A stretch of DNA of 64,000 nucleotides, taken from Ulota crispa. Its lineage: Eukaryota > Streptophyta > Bryopsida > Orthotrichales > Orthotrichaceae. The DNA is taken from the NCBI GenBank assembly GCA_963920765.1, contig OY987247.1, positions 1,984,001-2,048,000 on the forward strand, in the 5' to 3' direction. The notes beneath the pieces are model-generated. The model saw only the letters and a list, made by a program, of their open reading frames with translations. It was not told where the DNA came from and did no database searches. Below, one piece after another: positions 23,000 through 35,511 of the stretch. The position numbers and the translations under genes were made by a program. The number at the start of each line of letters is the position of its first letter. Position 1 is the stretch's first letter.

Positions 23000-23912
23000 T
23001 TAACCCTTTAACAATCACACCCATTTTCACATAATCCATTGAAAAGAGGGGCTGTAAGCTTAGATTTGGAATTGACTTAAATATGGATCCATTTTCAATA
23101 ATCCAACCATACAAATGGGAAGTACACTTTGTTCATTGTAAAGCACTAAAATTTCAGCTAGATCTACCATTGGAGGTGAAATAATATAATGATTGAGTGA
23201 GCCATATGTGGAAAATCTCTTGTGTTTCATTCTTGTTTAGTTTTGAATGTTAACCTTTCATGCAAGCTTTGATTGAGAAGAGCCTTACATTTCTAGAAAG
23301 CACGGTTTCCCACCTTTCCAACAAGACTAGTTTCACACAAAATAGACAAAAATAGCAATCACAAGGTGTAGCTAAGTGGACAAAACGGGTCAAAAAACCC
23401 ACTTTCTTTGCTACCCTAAAACGGTTCTACAAGAAATTTGATAATTATTCTGGCAAATCCAATAGGTGAAAACAATCAAGTATTGGCCTTGAATGCAGGA
23501 TGACAAATTTTAAAGCCAAAATGACAACACCATTTCAGTAGATCTTCAAATACTACAATTATACTACTACCATATATGAAAACAATACAAGCATATTTCT
23601 TAAGCAATTTGAAATTTTTTAGAAGTGTGCAATTGAAATTTGACATTCTTCTTGCATCTTGATGTATTGTGTCCTTGCTTTGATCCATCTTTGACAAAAA
23701 TTGGATACGTAGTTTGAAGCCATGCCGTATAAACGTCATTATTTATCAACTCACATACCCAATTGCATTGTTATTTTTTAGATGGATGCAAAATTCTTGT
23801 GATCACATGCATACTTCAAGACCAAATTCCAAAATATTAAGCGATTTCAACCTACAGGCCAAAAACCACTCCCAGCAACCAAAATACGGTTGCGTGGTCC
23901 TTAAAGGGTTAA
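23000..23912. mobile_element. TTAA-flanked element, family TTAA-D, 913 bp
   Basis: The left end TTAACCCTTTAACAATCAC and right end GTGGTCCTTAAAGGGTTAA have TTAA at both borders. The copy at 58894-59795 (902 bp) is collinear in the same orientation with high identity throughout (for example GCACGGTTTCCCACCTTTCC and CATGCCGTATAAACGTC). This is not a long foldback: inverted repeats are limited to the ends. It carries no transposase frame. Confidence 0.85.
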
Positions 23913-24011
23913 ATAGCTAAGCATTGTCACCCTAGCCCCACAAAAAAGTTGTAAGAGCAAATAAGACCAAAGTAGAATTTGTCATTTTCCTTGTTTGTTC
24001 ACATGATTGTA

Positions 24012-24420
24012 AGGTGGAAACACCCATTTCCATCAACTCTCCATACCCAACCAATAGGGTGTGCTATTTCCACCATGAGCAAGGAAAGGTGTTTTGGAAT
24101 GCTTTTTTTTATCCTTTTAAAGGTTGGGACCACTTAAGTCATGCCACATGTCCAAAAGTGAGGTATGAAGTAATGAACTGAAAATGGTTTGACTATCATC
24201 GGAATTGCATGAACCTAAACATTGACAATGGGTTAGGAACACTTTTTGCCTCCCAAAATTGACAATAATTTTAATTTTGCAAATAAATTTATGAAAAATT
24301 TGCAATCTCAATATTTCTTATCTTCCTTCATTGGAAAAATATTTTTTTGCCTCAAATTCTTTGCAATTTTTTGCAGAAACGCTTAAGTTGCCGGATATGG
24401 AATTATAGATGCTTCCACCT
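24012..24420. mobile_element. TA-N MITE variant with AGGTGG ends, 409 bp
   Basis: The left end AGGTGGAAACACCC follows TA (24010-24011); the right end GATGCTTCCACCT precedes TA (24421-24422). Confidence 0.65.
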
Positions 24421-24537
24421 TACCTTAATTTGATGTTGCCACTCAGCGTCCACGGAATTATTAAGAGCATCCACAATGTGCCTCACTAAATTAGCCTAAC
24501 ACGATATCTTTGTAGACTGCCATTTTTTTCTCAGACT

Positions 24538-25484
24538 TTAATCCCTAAAGGGCCAAGCCCTTTTTTCTACCAAAATCAATGAAAATTGCCAATTCTAAAG
24601 GATGAGTAGGAAAGGTAGAGTTTTTTTTTTTTTTTTTTTTGTTTTGGAAATCTAACCATAGGATCTTGCCTTATACTAGAAGATGTATTTATGGGAAAAT
24701 AATTTGGTCATTTTAGATGGAGAAGAGGGAGATATTTACATCTGAAACGAAGGGAAAAGGTTTTTTTCCTTACTACTAATAAATTTCAGAAGCCTTTGAC
24801 CACTCTTACATGAAAAAATTTGTTCTACCCAAAGTTGGGATTTTATTTTTCCAAGTAGGAGATCAAGTTAGGTTTACGTGGGAGCATTTTCAAATCAATT
24901 GGAACTACACAACACATGGGAGAAAAATAGTAAGTAAAAGGAAGTAGAGAATGAGTCAAAACACTAAGTTGTGAAGAATTTAGTTACTGAAATGAAAAAT
25001 GCAAATCTCAACGGTTATAATGTTGTGATAAACAATCTACTTCCTTTGGTTTAATTTTTTTCCAAAATGTTGGAAACTGAGTAAAATAAATGACTTCAAA
25101 GTTTATTTTAGAGTAAAGAATCCATAACTGCCCGCAAACAAAAACTCCTCATAACTTTCATTTCATTGATTAAAATTGAAAGTTTCAAAGCTTCCCAAGT
25201 ACAAAAAAATCTAAAGAACCAATTTCAAAATTTTATTTAAATTGCAAATCTCAAAGAAGTTTTTTGGGCTACCCAAAGTAGCCCTCCTCCCCAAATTTCA
25301 ATAAATTCTTGCATAACTTCTTTTTCAAATGTCATAATGAAGAAAAAATTAGATGCCCACGTAGATCTCTAAATTCCCCACCTTCAATAAAAGTTTTAAA
25401 AAATCACACAAAGTAGCTTATCAAAAGGTATGTGCCCAATATCCCATTTGTCCCTCAAAGGGACAATGGTCCTGTTGGTATTAA
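24538..25484. mobile_element. TTAA-A long-form element, 947 bp
   Basis: TTAA stands at 24538-24541 and 25481-25484. It is inverse-collinear with 62142-63083: both contain the GATAAACAATCTACTTCCTT block and its flanks. The left end reads TTAATCCCTAAAGGGCCAAG. The long form joins a unique half to one foldback-type arm (25120-25484) of the TTAA-A foldbacks at 711 and 36688. A poly-T run of about 22 lies at 24620-24641. Confidence 0.8.
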
Positions 25485-25997
25485 ATGAATCAAATTAGCT
25501 TGCTATGGCCTTGCAAGAAAGCATCTTTGGGACAAAGAGGTTCAAAGTAATTTGGTTGAGCCCTAAAATTTTGGGATTCTCATGAATATTTCATACCTTT
25601 TCAAGTTTGTTGTGTAATTGTTTTTAGGATGTTTCTACTTAGAAATACAACCATATTAGTATACGGGGAGGAAGGTGACATCCTGAACCATTGATTGGGA
25701 GAACGTTAATTTTGTTAACTCTTGCTGCAATGAAGCACATAGTAGTAGAGACAAAGGCCGCTATGAGTAAGGCTTGGCTAAGCTTGGTTGGAGTGAATTT
25801 CCATGAACTCATGATGCGAAAAGCTCAAAGGGTATTTTTGTGCATATTTGTCAAATCTGATGCATGAAAAGTTTACATCTATTTTTGAAAAGTTCTCAAA
25901 ACTTTTGTTGGTTGTTTCTCACCCTAGCTCCTAACAAACTCCACAAATAGTCAATTGATCAATCACCAAGTGAAGTATAGAACAAAACTTTTTAAAT

Positions 25998-26246
25998 TTA
26001 ACCCTTGAGCGCCGATCACAAGTTCACTCAAATTCAAACCCTTTGGAACTCATTTCAATCAAAATTGTCACTTAAACGAGATCCACAAAAATTGGCCGTA
26101 CCAATTGGTAGTGAACATAGGCCTGGAGCTCCAAGGAAAAGGACACATCCTTTCACCGTACCATTGAAAAGATTATAAGGGTCAAACAAGGAATTTTTTC
26201 AAAACCAAGAGGCCATATTTTGGCCCCTTAGGCACTCATGGATTAA
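25998..26246. mobile_element. TTAA-flanked MITE, family TTAA-B, 249 bp
   Basis: The left end is TTAACCCTTGAGCGCCGATC; the right end is GGCCCCTTAGGCACTCATGGATTAA, with TTAA on both sides. It has nearly the same length and terminal motifs as 45551-45798 (248 bp). Confidence 0.75.
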
Positions 26247-27831
26247 GATGAATCTTGATTTCAAGAACCCTAATTTCTTCACATGCTAGAATTGAGTGCC
26301 ATGTGACTATTTTGAGGGGCCCAAAGTACCTATCATTAAAGTACAACAAGTATAAAATCCTAGGTGTGTAAGGAAGCAGATGCTCCAAAATTCCCCTAGT
26401 AGTCTTACACCACTTGTGGTTTTGTTGTTTTTAACTTGCTAACAGTTTGTAGCTTTGGGCCTTGGCCTTTGTGTAATTGTCAAGTCCTAAGTCCTAACCC
26501 TTTGGATTTGTCATTCAAGTAATCTTTGACTAGGATTGTTGTAGATTTATTGTGCAGTAAATCCTTCAGGGCTAGATATTTAATTTAAAAGTTGATTTCA
26601 TATCTTGCTATGTGCAAAAAGTAATTTAGGGTCTTTGCATTCAAGCATAAATTCAAAGTTCTCAACTTTGATTTTCTTCAAGCAAAACTAAGTAAACTGA
26701 TAAATAAATGGAAATTGCTCAACCATAGTCTACTGATAATGGGCACCTTTACACTAAGGGTCAAGGTTGGTTTTCATTACAAGGGAATTAGACCTAAAAA
26801 GAGGCCCCTTCCCCCAAATCCATGGGAACTTTGGGAACACCTTCCACATGGGCAGTTTGCTGCAATTTGACATGGCACTAGGGCAACCATGTCAGATAGT
26901 ATTATTTTATTGAAGAAAAAAATTTAAAAAATCAAAACATCAAAAAAAATCTTATGTTTTTCTTAGACCTTTTTATATTTTATTTTTATATTTTAATTAT
27001 TATTTTTAAACGAACAATAGGGGCTGGTTCCCATCATCGGGAACATCCAAACTAACAACCCCTTCTTGGGTCCAAATCTCTTCTAATGGAGCCTTTGCCA
27101 CTCCCACTATTGGCTTTGCATTTGTTGATTTTCTAAAAAAATCACTTTAAAGCCTTCACATTGAAAGTCAAGGCCAAATTTCAAAATGTATTTTGATATT
27201 TACAAAACAAGACTTGAAATAATCCCAATTTCAAAAAGAGGGTCCACCAAAAATGGGAGGCCAATTCTTGGACTCAAGGACATCATCAATAAATTCTACA
27301 TATGATTCTTTTGAATCGAAAATACCCTTTTGAGATAGTCAACAATGTAGGATGGAATAAAATTCTCAATGGCTCTTAGTTTGTTTGTCACTAATGACCT
27401 CTAATTTTTTTTGGCTCAAGGCCTTTCTAGACAAAGATATTAGCTCCAATTATGCTCTTATTGTAATCAATGTTTGGGGTTGATCTAGAGCCATTTTGGA
27501 TGAATTTTCGTTGAAATGACCTCAAATTTTTTGATTGAAATTGCTCCAAAATTTTGTTGAAAGGGTCCCAAATTTTCATGGTTTTGTCTCCCCCATTGTA
27601 AAGCAGCCCTAATAATTTTCCGTTTCAGAATTCAATTGCTCCATGTTTGGGGAGAACAAGCATTTAGGGTATTGTCAATCGGTTGAAATTGTAAAAATGT
27701 CGGTTTATTTGAAACTACTAGCTAAACCGGCCAAATGTTACCCAAAAACTAATCTTAGTATGTTACAAGTACGCTACAAATATAGAAATTATTCGGTGCA
27801 ATCCAGTGAAAAATCGGTTGATAATGTAAAT
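26247..27831. repeat. Dispersed repeat and unassigned sequence
   Basis: Positions 26757-27110 are a second copy of the repeat at 2555-2860. The rest (26247-26756 and 27111-27831) shows no gene or paired repeat that I can support. Confidence 0.4.
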
Positions 27832-28068
27832 GGGATTGATATATGTACTTCACCCTTTTTACTATTCTACCACACTTACTACATATGTCCTATATTCATG
27901 GTTTTATGGTAGGTTTGGATTAGGGAAAAACATCACTAAACTAAAGATACAATTTGACATATAAATTGTAATTTCAACTTTATTTTTCAACTCTAGACCT
28001 TGCTCATAGTATCAATTAAAAAAACCTAAATTATGTTAACCTTGATTTAGTTCTTTTAATAAATACTA

Positions 28069-29212
28069 GGGAAAATATCAAAAATAGTCCTGACAATGGG
28101 ACGTATTTCAAAAACAAGCCTGGCAATTACAAAATATTGAAAATAAGCCTCAAGGGCTTGGCAGGGTTTGGGGAAGAGTCTTTTCAATTGATTTCTGGGT
28201 TGATTTCCTTCAAATTCCCTAACCGGCTTATCAACGAATTGTTTTTGTTAATTTCTATGTTTCATACTATAAATATTAAAATAAAAAAATTCAGCCAGTT
28301 TTTGAGCCAATGTTTCTCATTTCAACCGGCTAGCTTTGAACTAGGTGCCGGTTCTTTCCAGACCTTGTGCCTCATCATATATCAAAAGTAGGCCTTACAA
28401 CTAAGGTGACCAAAATTTTGTGCATATTTATTTATGGGAATTGATATGAGCACACATGGGGTTTGATGTATGCACACGAGGGGGGGATAAATTTTAAATG
28501 TTTACCATCAAAAAGCTCAATTTGGAAAATTTGAATTGAGATTTGGATTTAGAGACCTTAATTTAGTCTAGAACCACAATGGAGGTTACAATTTAACTAC
28601 ACCCAATGGAATAGCTTAGCCAGGGACAATTTATTACTTTTACTCTTGTGTGTAAAAAATGTTAAGCTATTCCATTGGGTGTAGTTAAATTGTAACCTCC
28701 ATTGTGGTTCTAGACTAAATTAAGGTCTCTAAATCCAAATCTCAATTCAAATTTTCCAGATTGAGCTTTTTGATGGTAAACATTTAAAATTTATCCCCCC
28801 CTCGTGTGCATACATCAAACCCCATGTGTGCTCATATCAATTCCCATAAATAAATATGCACAAAATTTTGGTCACCTTAGTTGTAAGGCCTACTTTTGAT
28901 ATATGATGAGGCCCAAGGTCCGGAAAGAACTGGCACCTAGTTCAAAGCTAGCCGGTTGAAATGAGAAACATTGGCTCAAAAACTGGTTGAATTTTTTTAT
29001 TTTAATATTTATAGTATGAAACATAGAAATTAACAAAAACAATTCGTTGATAAGCCGGTTAGGGAATTTGAAGGAAATCAACCCAGAAATCAATTGAAAA
29101 GACTCTTCCCCGGACCCAGCCAGGCCCTTGAGGCCTAATTTCGATATTTTGTAATTGCCATACCTATTTTTGAAATACGTCCCATTGTCAAGACTATTTT
29201 CGATATTTTCCC
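28069..29212. mobile_element. Concentric palindromic element with perfect 9-bp duplication
   Basis: The ends GGGAAAATATCAAAAATAG and CTATTTTCGATATTTTCCC are flanked by identical TAAATACTA (28060-28068, 29213-29221), typical of Mutator-like insertion. The arms of about 370 bp carry mirror copies of a 67-84-codon open frame with no sign of being a gene. The central 28438-28855 is a MU-G palindrome with the same centre (about 28645). Confidence 0.85.
28438..28855. mobile_element. MU-G palindrome at the centre of the larger foldback
   Basis: The ends GGGAATTGATATGAGCACAC and its inverse, and the interior GGTTACAATTTAACTACACC, are those of family MU-G. The sequence just outside each end (TTTATTTAT / ATAAATAAA) is also inverted, not directly repeated, so this is not a simple insertion into a loop. 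Confidence 0.75.
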
Positions 29213-29395
29213 TAAATACTATGAGTGGGATCTAAAGTTGAATAACAAAGCTGAAGTTATATTAGGTTGTCTCTTCAATTTAGTGATGTTTTGTCCTTGG
29301 TACACACTTATTATAATATCATAAGTAACGGCCATATATAATAGGTGCGATACAATAGTAAAAAGGGTGTGGTACATAAACTTATATCAATTCCC

Positions 29396-30169
29396 TGCCT
29401 GATTTTTGCGGATGAAGCCAAATTTTCTCCCCGAACGTTGCAACCACTTCTTTGGCCATTTCTAAGTTCAGTAAAAGCAAAACCAAACATCCCGCCCACA
29501 CGCATCCAAAGTTGGGGGAGGCCGTATATGTCTTGTTATTTATGGCATTGTTGATGATGGTGATTCTTTGCAACTTGTCCTTCTCTTTGGATATTTTGCT
29601 TTGCTGGGTCCTGAACTCCTGATTCCTGAGGTATTAGATTCTTCTGCAAAACGTCCTGTCGGTCCTGTAGATTGGAAGCACCCTGTCTTTATTCATTATG
29701 AGGATCCGCAACCAAACCGACTTCCATTAGTCCATACATACAGTGCACTATACCGAGTCAGTATATTGATCCCGGAACCTTTTTTTTTATGGGCAAATTT
29801 TCCCCGGAATCATACATCGTCTTGATACTGGCTAGTGGCTACCTTACCAATAAAATACAATCGGGTGGAAACTTTTTGGATAGAATGGGCAACACCCTCT
29901 TATAGAAATGTCAAGTGCGCCAAAATCTCGGTATCTGGGTGGAACAGTGGAAGTTCCTATTAATATCAGGGGACGTCAGGGGATGGGATGGATGAATGTG
30001 CACTCATGAATGAGCGGAGAAATCCCAAAAACAGTACAAAGTGAAATGGCAGAGAAGGGACACGAAATAGTACATTTAGGTTGTCCCACACTAATTTATT
30101 GACATTTTACACTATACATATTTGGATATTACAATGATTTTTGTCAACAAGTATTGCAATAAACACAAT
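29396..30169. other. Mixed-composition spacer
   Basis: Less AT-rich than its surroundings. Short open frames at 29311-29825 on both strands look non-genic. The block 30067-30130 is shared with 5105-5170. Confidence 0.35.
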
Positions 30170-31078
30170 TTAACCCCTAAAGGATCAAGCCATTTTTTCT
30201 ATGAAAATCATTGAAAACTGCCACTTTTGGGGGAATGAGTAAAAAGGTAGGAAAAAAGTTTTTTTTTGAAAACCCAACCATAAGATCTTGTTCTAAACTA
30301 TGGGAGGTACTTGTGGGAAAAAAATCAGCTCAATTTGGAAGTAGAGGAGTGAGAGATTGACATTTGAAGTGGAAAAAAAAGTTTTTTTCCGTGCTGCCCA
30401 AAAATTTCAGAAGCCTTTGATGGCTCCTATATCAAAAAAATTGCTCTACACAAAGTTGAGGTTTATTTTTTCCATGTAGAAGACCAAGTTAGGTAAGTGT
30501 TGGAGAATTTTCAAATGAATTGGAGGTGTGGATCATACTTTGTAAAATCTTGCAAAATCGTAAGGCCATGAAATTTGCATATACACTATGCAAAATTGGA
30601 GAATTTATGTAAAATTCAGAAATTTGAATTACTTTGATCCAAATGGTGAAAACCAAGGAATCTTAGTCTACTACAACTTGGAAAAAAAAAAGTAAAAAAA
30701 AAAAAAACATAATGAGTTCAAAAAAGGAAAGCAAATTTGTTTACAAGAGGCAAAAAGAATGGAGGTTTGGGAGTCCCATGCCTACTTGCAAACTAAAACT
30801 TCTCATAACTTTCATCTCATCAATCAAAACTAAATGATTTTAAGATGCCCAAATTTGTATAAATCTAAAGAACTAATTTCAGATTTTTTTTCTAAAAAGA
30901 AGCAATTTTGATTTCTTTTTGGGCTACCCACCCTCACCCTTTTTCAAAAATTCATGCATAACTTATTCAATAAATGTCTAAATGACGAAAAATTTAGATG
31001 CCCACGTAGATCTTTGAATTTCTCACCTTCAATAAAAGTTTCAAAAAATCACAAAAAGTAGATTAGCACAAAGACTTG
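30170..31078. mobile_element. TTAA-A long-form element, right end lost
   Basis: The left end TTAACCCCTAAAGGATCAAG (TTAA at 30170-30173) is followed by the same order of blocks as 24538-25484, through the TCAATAAAAGTTTC block near 31030. The expected right terminus is missing, so this copy is truncated near 31078. Confidence 0.65.
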
Positions 31079-31556
31079 GCAAAAACAATGTTGAGGAAAA
31101 AAACTAGCATCATCCAGGCAGTAAGCCATTTGAGATCCTAGTATTTAGAGAATTGAATGGGCTACCAAGTTGCCACGTAATGAGGCATGAGGTACCTTTC
31201 TAGGATATGGCAACACAATTATTAAGACAAAAAACCTAAATGCACTATTTAGAGTAATCCAAATTTGAGCAGGGGCGGGGCTATTTAGGTATAGCCACTT
31301 TAGGTCAAAATTGAGGTTTTTCCAAAACCCCTTTATAGTCCCTACCAAGCATTGTTCATGCTGCATAGCTAGATGTACTAGTGCAATTCACTATAACAAA
31401 AGGGCAGGCCCTGAAACCTTTTGGATTGCAAGAGAATTTCACGCCTTATGGCTACTTGCTACTCCCGTCCCCTCCAAACCTAGTTTCTAGGGGCTTCATT
31501 TGGCGAGAGGTAGGAGATGCTCTTAGGTTACACAACCCAATCCCAAATTCTATATA

Positions 31557-32376
31557 CACTAACTCCCAAAATCGTCTCAATGTTTGCTTAGATGCCAAGT
31601 TTTTTTCAATATCTCCACTATATTTAAGTGGCATTTTATCCTCATATTTTTTGTGTGGGATCCTTGTGCAGTCATAATCAAGCATACAAAATTTTAGTTT
31701 TTAAAAACCAAAATCCTATTTTTGGTAAATTTTTATGTGTCAAAATCAAGAAAGTTGATTAAAAAACATTGGTGATGAATTTTTGAGATTTGATTGCATG
31801 GGTATGTTGGAGACATCCATACGCACATCTTAATTTGCTTCAAACAAATATTTCCAAAAATATCTAAAAATGTCCTAATTTCAAACCAAATTTAGTAAAC
31901 TGATCATTCTTCATGGAATTTAGTTTCTGGCAAAATAACTCATATGTTGTGATTAAGTTTGTACCTTTAAACATGATGATATGCTTATTTTGCCATAAAA
32001 TAGATTCCATGAAGAATTATCAGTTTACTAAATTTGGTCTGAAATTAGAATATTTTAAGATTTTTTATGATTTTTTTGGAAATGTTTGTTTGAAGCAAAT
32101 TAAGATGTGCGTATGGATGTCTCCAACATACCCATGCAATCAAATCTCAAAAATTCATCACCAATGTTTTTTAATCAACTTTCTTGATTTTGACACATAA
32201 AAATTTACCAAAAATAGGATTTTGGTTTTTAAAAACTAAAATTTTGTATGCTTGATTATGACTGCACAAGGATCCCACACAAAAAATATGAGGATAAAAT
32301 GCCACTTAAATATAGTGGAGATATTGAAAAAAACTTGGCATCTAAGCAAACATTGAAACAATTTTGGGAGTCAATG
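31557..32376. mobile_element. TA-flanked foldback, family TA-M, 820 bp
   Basis: The ends CACTAACTCCCAAAATCG and CAATTTTGGGAGTCAATG are each bordered by TA (31555-31556, 32377-32378). The arms of about 400 bp contain the family block ACATTGGTGATGAATTTTTG and GATTGCATGGGTATGT. The closest relative is 54664-55531. It carries TTAA at 32171-32174, the same point where a TTAA element has inserted in a sister copy (51028). It sits beside a lone AGAGCATCTC-type end near 31530. Confidence 0.75.
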
Positions 32377-32377
32377 T

Positions 32378-33050
32378 AGGTCCTACTTTGTGAAGTAAAA
32401 TTTGACTTTTGTGACAGCTTTTGACAAATGAATACCTCTAATATAATAAAACAAGTTTTCCCATAAGCAAGTTTTTTACCCATAAGTTTCCATTATGCTG
32501 CCACTAACACAAACCGCCAAACAACCTAATCTGTTACGTATATGCCTAAAAATACTATTTATTTTTTACTTACACACATATTTTACCCACGTGGTAATCA
32601 TTCATACAATTTCTTTATTTCTTTTTTGTCCTTTATCCACACTTTTTTTTTTACAGATGTCATTTTTTACTCATGCAAGTATTTATCCATGCAGCGGGTT
32701 TTGCATACACAAATTTTTTTACCCTCAACTAATGCCGACCGACACACATGCTAATCTATTATGTGACATTAGTGTCCTATTTATACACTTTGGAAAGTAA
32801 TCCATTAAATGCTCAAACATGTCTCCCAAGGCTTTTTGATAGTAGATGTATGAATAAGTAAATGAGTCTCACAGCACAACATATATTGAATGCTTGACAA
32901 TAGTCATAAGCATTTGTCTGTCCAATCGGACAAAAAATCATTTCAAACCCAATTGCGCAAAGCATTTCCCCAACAAGAAAATAATTATTACTTTTTATCC
33001 ATGCACTCCAATTTCAAACTTTACCCATGTAGTGAAATATTTATCTTTGT
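32378..33050. repeat. Dispersed ACCCATGCA-rich repeat region
   Basis: Positions 32465-32540 (AAGTTTTTTACCCATAAGTTT ... ATTATGCTGC ... CTAATCTGTTAC) recur at 34858-34933 and in part at 32720-32775. Reiterated TTTTTACCCATGCA-like words continue through the region. No gene. Confidence 0.5.
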
Positions 33051-33205
33051 TTAACCCCTAAAGGACCAAGGAGCCCACTTTGGGATTTATGAGAACTTGG
33101 GCAAGCTCTATTGACTTCATAATTTGGAAATTTTCATGAAATTTTTAGGATGGATGTTACTCATGATAATCTACATGTGAAGCTTTATTTCATGTCATTC
33201 CAATA

Positions 33206-33257
<52 letters not shown>

Positions 33258-33485
33258 TTAGAGAATAGCATGGGTTGACACCTACTCAAAAAAAAAATGA
33301 ATCACTCAATTTCAAATAATGAGGTAAGAGTTAAAAGGAGTTTTATTTTGCAAGCAATGAAGGTAGGAAGAGGGATGAAAAAATATATAAAGTTATCTTC
33401 TACTCTCAATTTTGAAAATTTTCAAATGAAAATGAAAAGGGAAGTTACTAATTGTTTGTTAGAGAGTTCTCACCATTGGGATTAA
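33051..33485. mobile_element. Probable TTAA-A-related element, right end uncertain
   Basis: The left end is TTAACCCCTAAAGGACCAAG at 33051. A candidate right end is CCATTGGGATTAA with TTAA at 33482-33485, but the terminal match is short. It contains a (TA)n microsatellite at 33213-33254. The left part resembles 20152 onward. Confidence 0.45.
33213..33254. repeat. (TA)n microsatellite, about 21 units
   Basis: An uninterrupted alternating TA run. Confidence 0.9.
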
Positions 33486-33953
33486 CAATTTTCAGATTCT
33501 TCCAAAACTTATTAGCATATTAATTACATCTTTCATTCATCAATGCATTTCACTTTACAATTTTTGTAAAAATGAGTCCAATTTGTTTTTTGGTTAAATT
33601 TTTTTATATATGCTTTCAACCCATTTTCCAACATATGGCCAAAATTGCACAAGAAATACAACACACATGTTTTTCTCTAAAAAGTTTGAAAAACAAAACT
33701 TCGCCTTTTGGAAGGGCTATAAAAGCCTACATTTTGAAGTTTAGGCACATCGATCTTGCAATTGGTGGGGATATTCATTCTGAAATTTTGAGGACAATGT
33801 ACTTGTGCAAGTCAACTAAAGGATCTATGGTTGGATTTGTTAAAAAATAAGTTTCAATGAAGATTTTGACCCTAGTTTGGGGACTAGTATTTTGAAGCAG
33901 TTTTGGGCCTCTAAACACCAAAGAATTTTATAGGTTAACAAACATTCCTTGCA
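33486..33953. other. AT-rich spacer, nothing recognised
   Basis: A 92-codon open frame at 33572-33850 lacks coding character that I can recognise, and I do not call it a gene. Confidence 0.35.
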
Positions 33954-34593
33954 TTAATCACTAAAGGACCAACTGTCCCCTTAGGGGACAAATGGATTTC
34001 GGGCATGTACCTATGGCTAAACTACTTTGCCTGCTTTTTTGAAACTTTTATGGATGATGGGGAATTCAAAGATTTACGTGGGCATCTATTTTTTTCTTCA
34101 TTTTGACGTTTATTGAAGAAGTTAAAAATGAATTTCTGAAAAATGGGCAAGGTTGGGCAGCCCAAAAACTTCTTTAAAACTTGCATTTAAAATAAATAAA
34201 AATATGAAATAGGTTCTTTAGACTTATACATACATAGGGAGCTTTGAATCATTCAATTTTGACTGATCAAAAACCACACCTACCCGCAAAGGAAAACTTC
34301 TCATAACTTTCATCTCATTTATGAAAATTGAATGATTCAAAGCTCCCTATGTATGTATAAGTCTAAAGAACCTATTTTATATTTTTATTTATTTTAAATG
34401 CAAGTTTTAAAGAAGTTTTTGGGCTGCCCAACTTTGCCTATTTTCCATAAATCTATTTTTAACTTCTTCAATAAATGTCAAAATGAAGAAAAATTAAATG
34501 CCCACGTAAATCTTTGAATTCCCCATCATCCATAGGTAAATGCCCAAAATCCCATTTGTCCCCCAAAAGGGGACTTGGTCCTTTAGGGGTTAA
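33954..34593. mobile_element. TTAA-A foldback MITE, 640 bp
   Basis: The left end TTAATCACTAAAGGACCAAC and right end TTGGTCCTTTAGGGGTTAA have TTAA at 33954-33957 and 34590-34593. It is palindromic with its centre near 34270, and the arms match those at 711-1437 and 36688-37413. Confidence 0.85.
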
Positions 34594-35109
34594 GGCATTT
34601 TTACTTTTGTACCCACAAATATTTTTAACCATGTAGTAAAAGAAGCATCATTTTCTCTCATGCATAAAAATGTTATTTATTTTTTAGTCATACAATGTTT
34701 TTACACACATAGTAATCATTCATGCAATTTTTTTTATATATTTTGTTTTCTACCCATGCAATTTTTTTTATATATTTTGTTTTCTACCCATGCAATTTTT
34801 TTACACATGCCGTTTTTTACTCATGCAATTTTTTAATCATGTAGCAAGTTTTTCCATACGCAAGTTTTTTTACCCATAATTTTCCATTATGCTGCAACTA
34901 ACACAAACCAACAAAGAACCTAATCTATTACATGTATGCATAAAATTATAATTTATTTTTCACCTACACAAATATGGGTGTGGATAGCTCTAACACTGAA
35001 ACAAAAATAAAATTTTCCTTCACACCCTGCATTCTAGGGTGCGGGTCACTTTAAGCTTACAAAGACAAAAACAAAAATTAAAACTGTACTAATCTATTAT
35101 ATATATTAT
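34594..35109. repeat. 34-bp tandem repeat and dispersed ACCCATGCA repeat
   Basis: CATGCAATTTTTTTTATATA-type units recur with a 34-bp period from 34721 to about 34800 (starts 34721, 34755, 34789). Positions 34858-34933 match 32465-32540. Nothing else was recognised. Confidence 0.7.
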
Positions 35110-35511
35110 GGGAATTGCTAAAGCACCCAAAATTGCTAACGTCACACCCCCAAGGTGTGCTTTGAGCATGAATTATGAGATTTTAATGTTGATTTTTAAA
35201 ATTTGAAGCAAATGATTTGTTTCACCTTCATCATTCTAACACTATTTTCAAAAACATTGGAGGTGCTTGAATTTGAAACTAAAATTAAAGGTTTTTGAAA
35301 TATTTAAAACAAAAACACATCAAAAAATAGCAATGGTACAATAAAAATTCAAAAAAAATTGTGTTTATTTATTTTTCTTTCAAGAAGGTGATAATACCTT
35401 GATTGAATAAATGGTGGATCACTTGAATAAAAAAAATAGCATTAAATTTGCAAAATACATGCTTACAAAGATGTGACGTTAGCAATTTTGGGTGTGGCTT
35501 TAGCAATTCCC
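35110..35511. mobile_element. Inverted-repeat element with GGGAATTGC ends, about 402 bp
   Basis: The terminal repeats GGGAATTGCTAAAGCACCC and the inverse (GGGTGTGGCTTTAGCAATTCCC) extend inward through GCTAACGTCAC. The flanks are AT-only (TATATTAT / TATATAAT), so an 8- or 9-bp duplication is possible but ambiguous. Confidence 0.7.

Larger units (their letters stand above)
27832..29395. mobile_element. MU-F foldback split by a palindromic element
   Basis: The left arm from GGGATTGATATATGTAC (27832) and right arm to TATATCAATTCCC (29395) match the MU-F copies at 3480 and 56733. At the family's centre, where those copies read AATACTATAAG-like text, a 1144-bp element (28069-29212) is inserted. 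No outer target duplication could be read. Confidence 0.7.

Noticed and set aside
28137-29093. Mirrored frames reading ISGLISFKFPNRLINELF in both arms
   Set aside because: They come from the foldback at 28069-29212 and sit within its inverted arms; no known protein.
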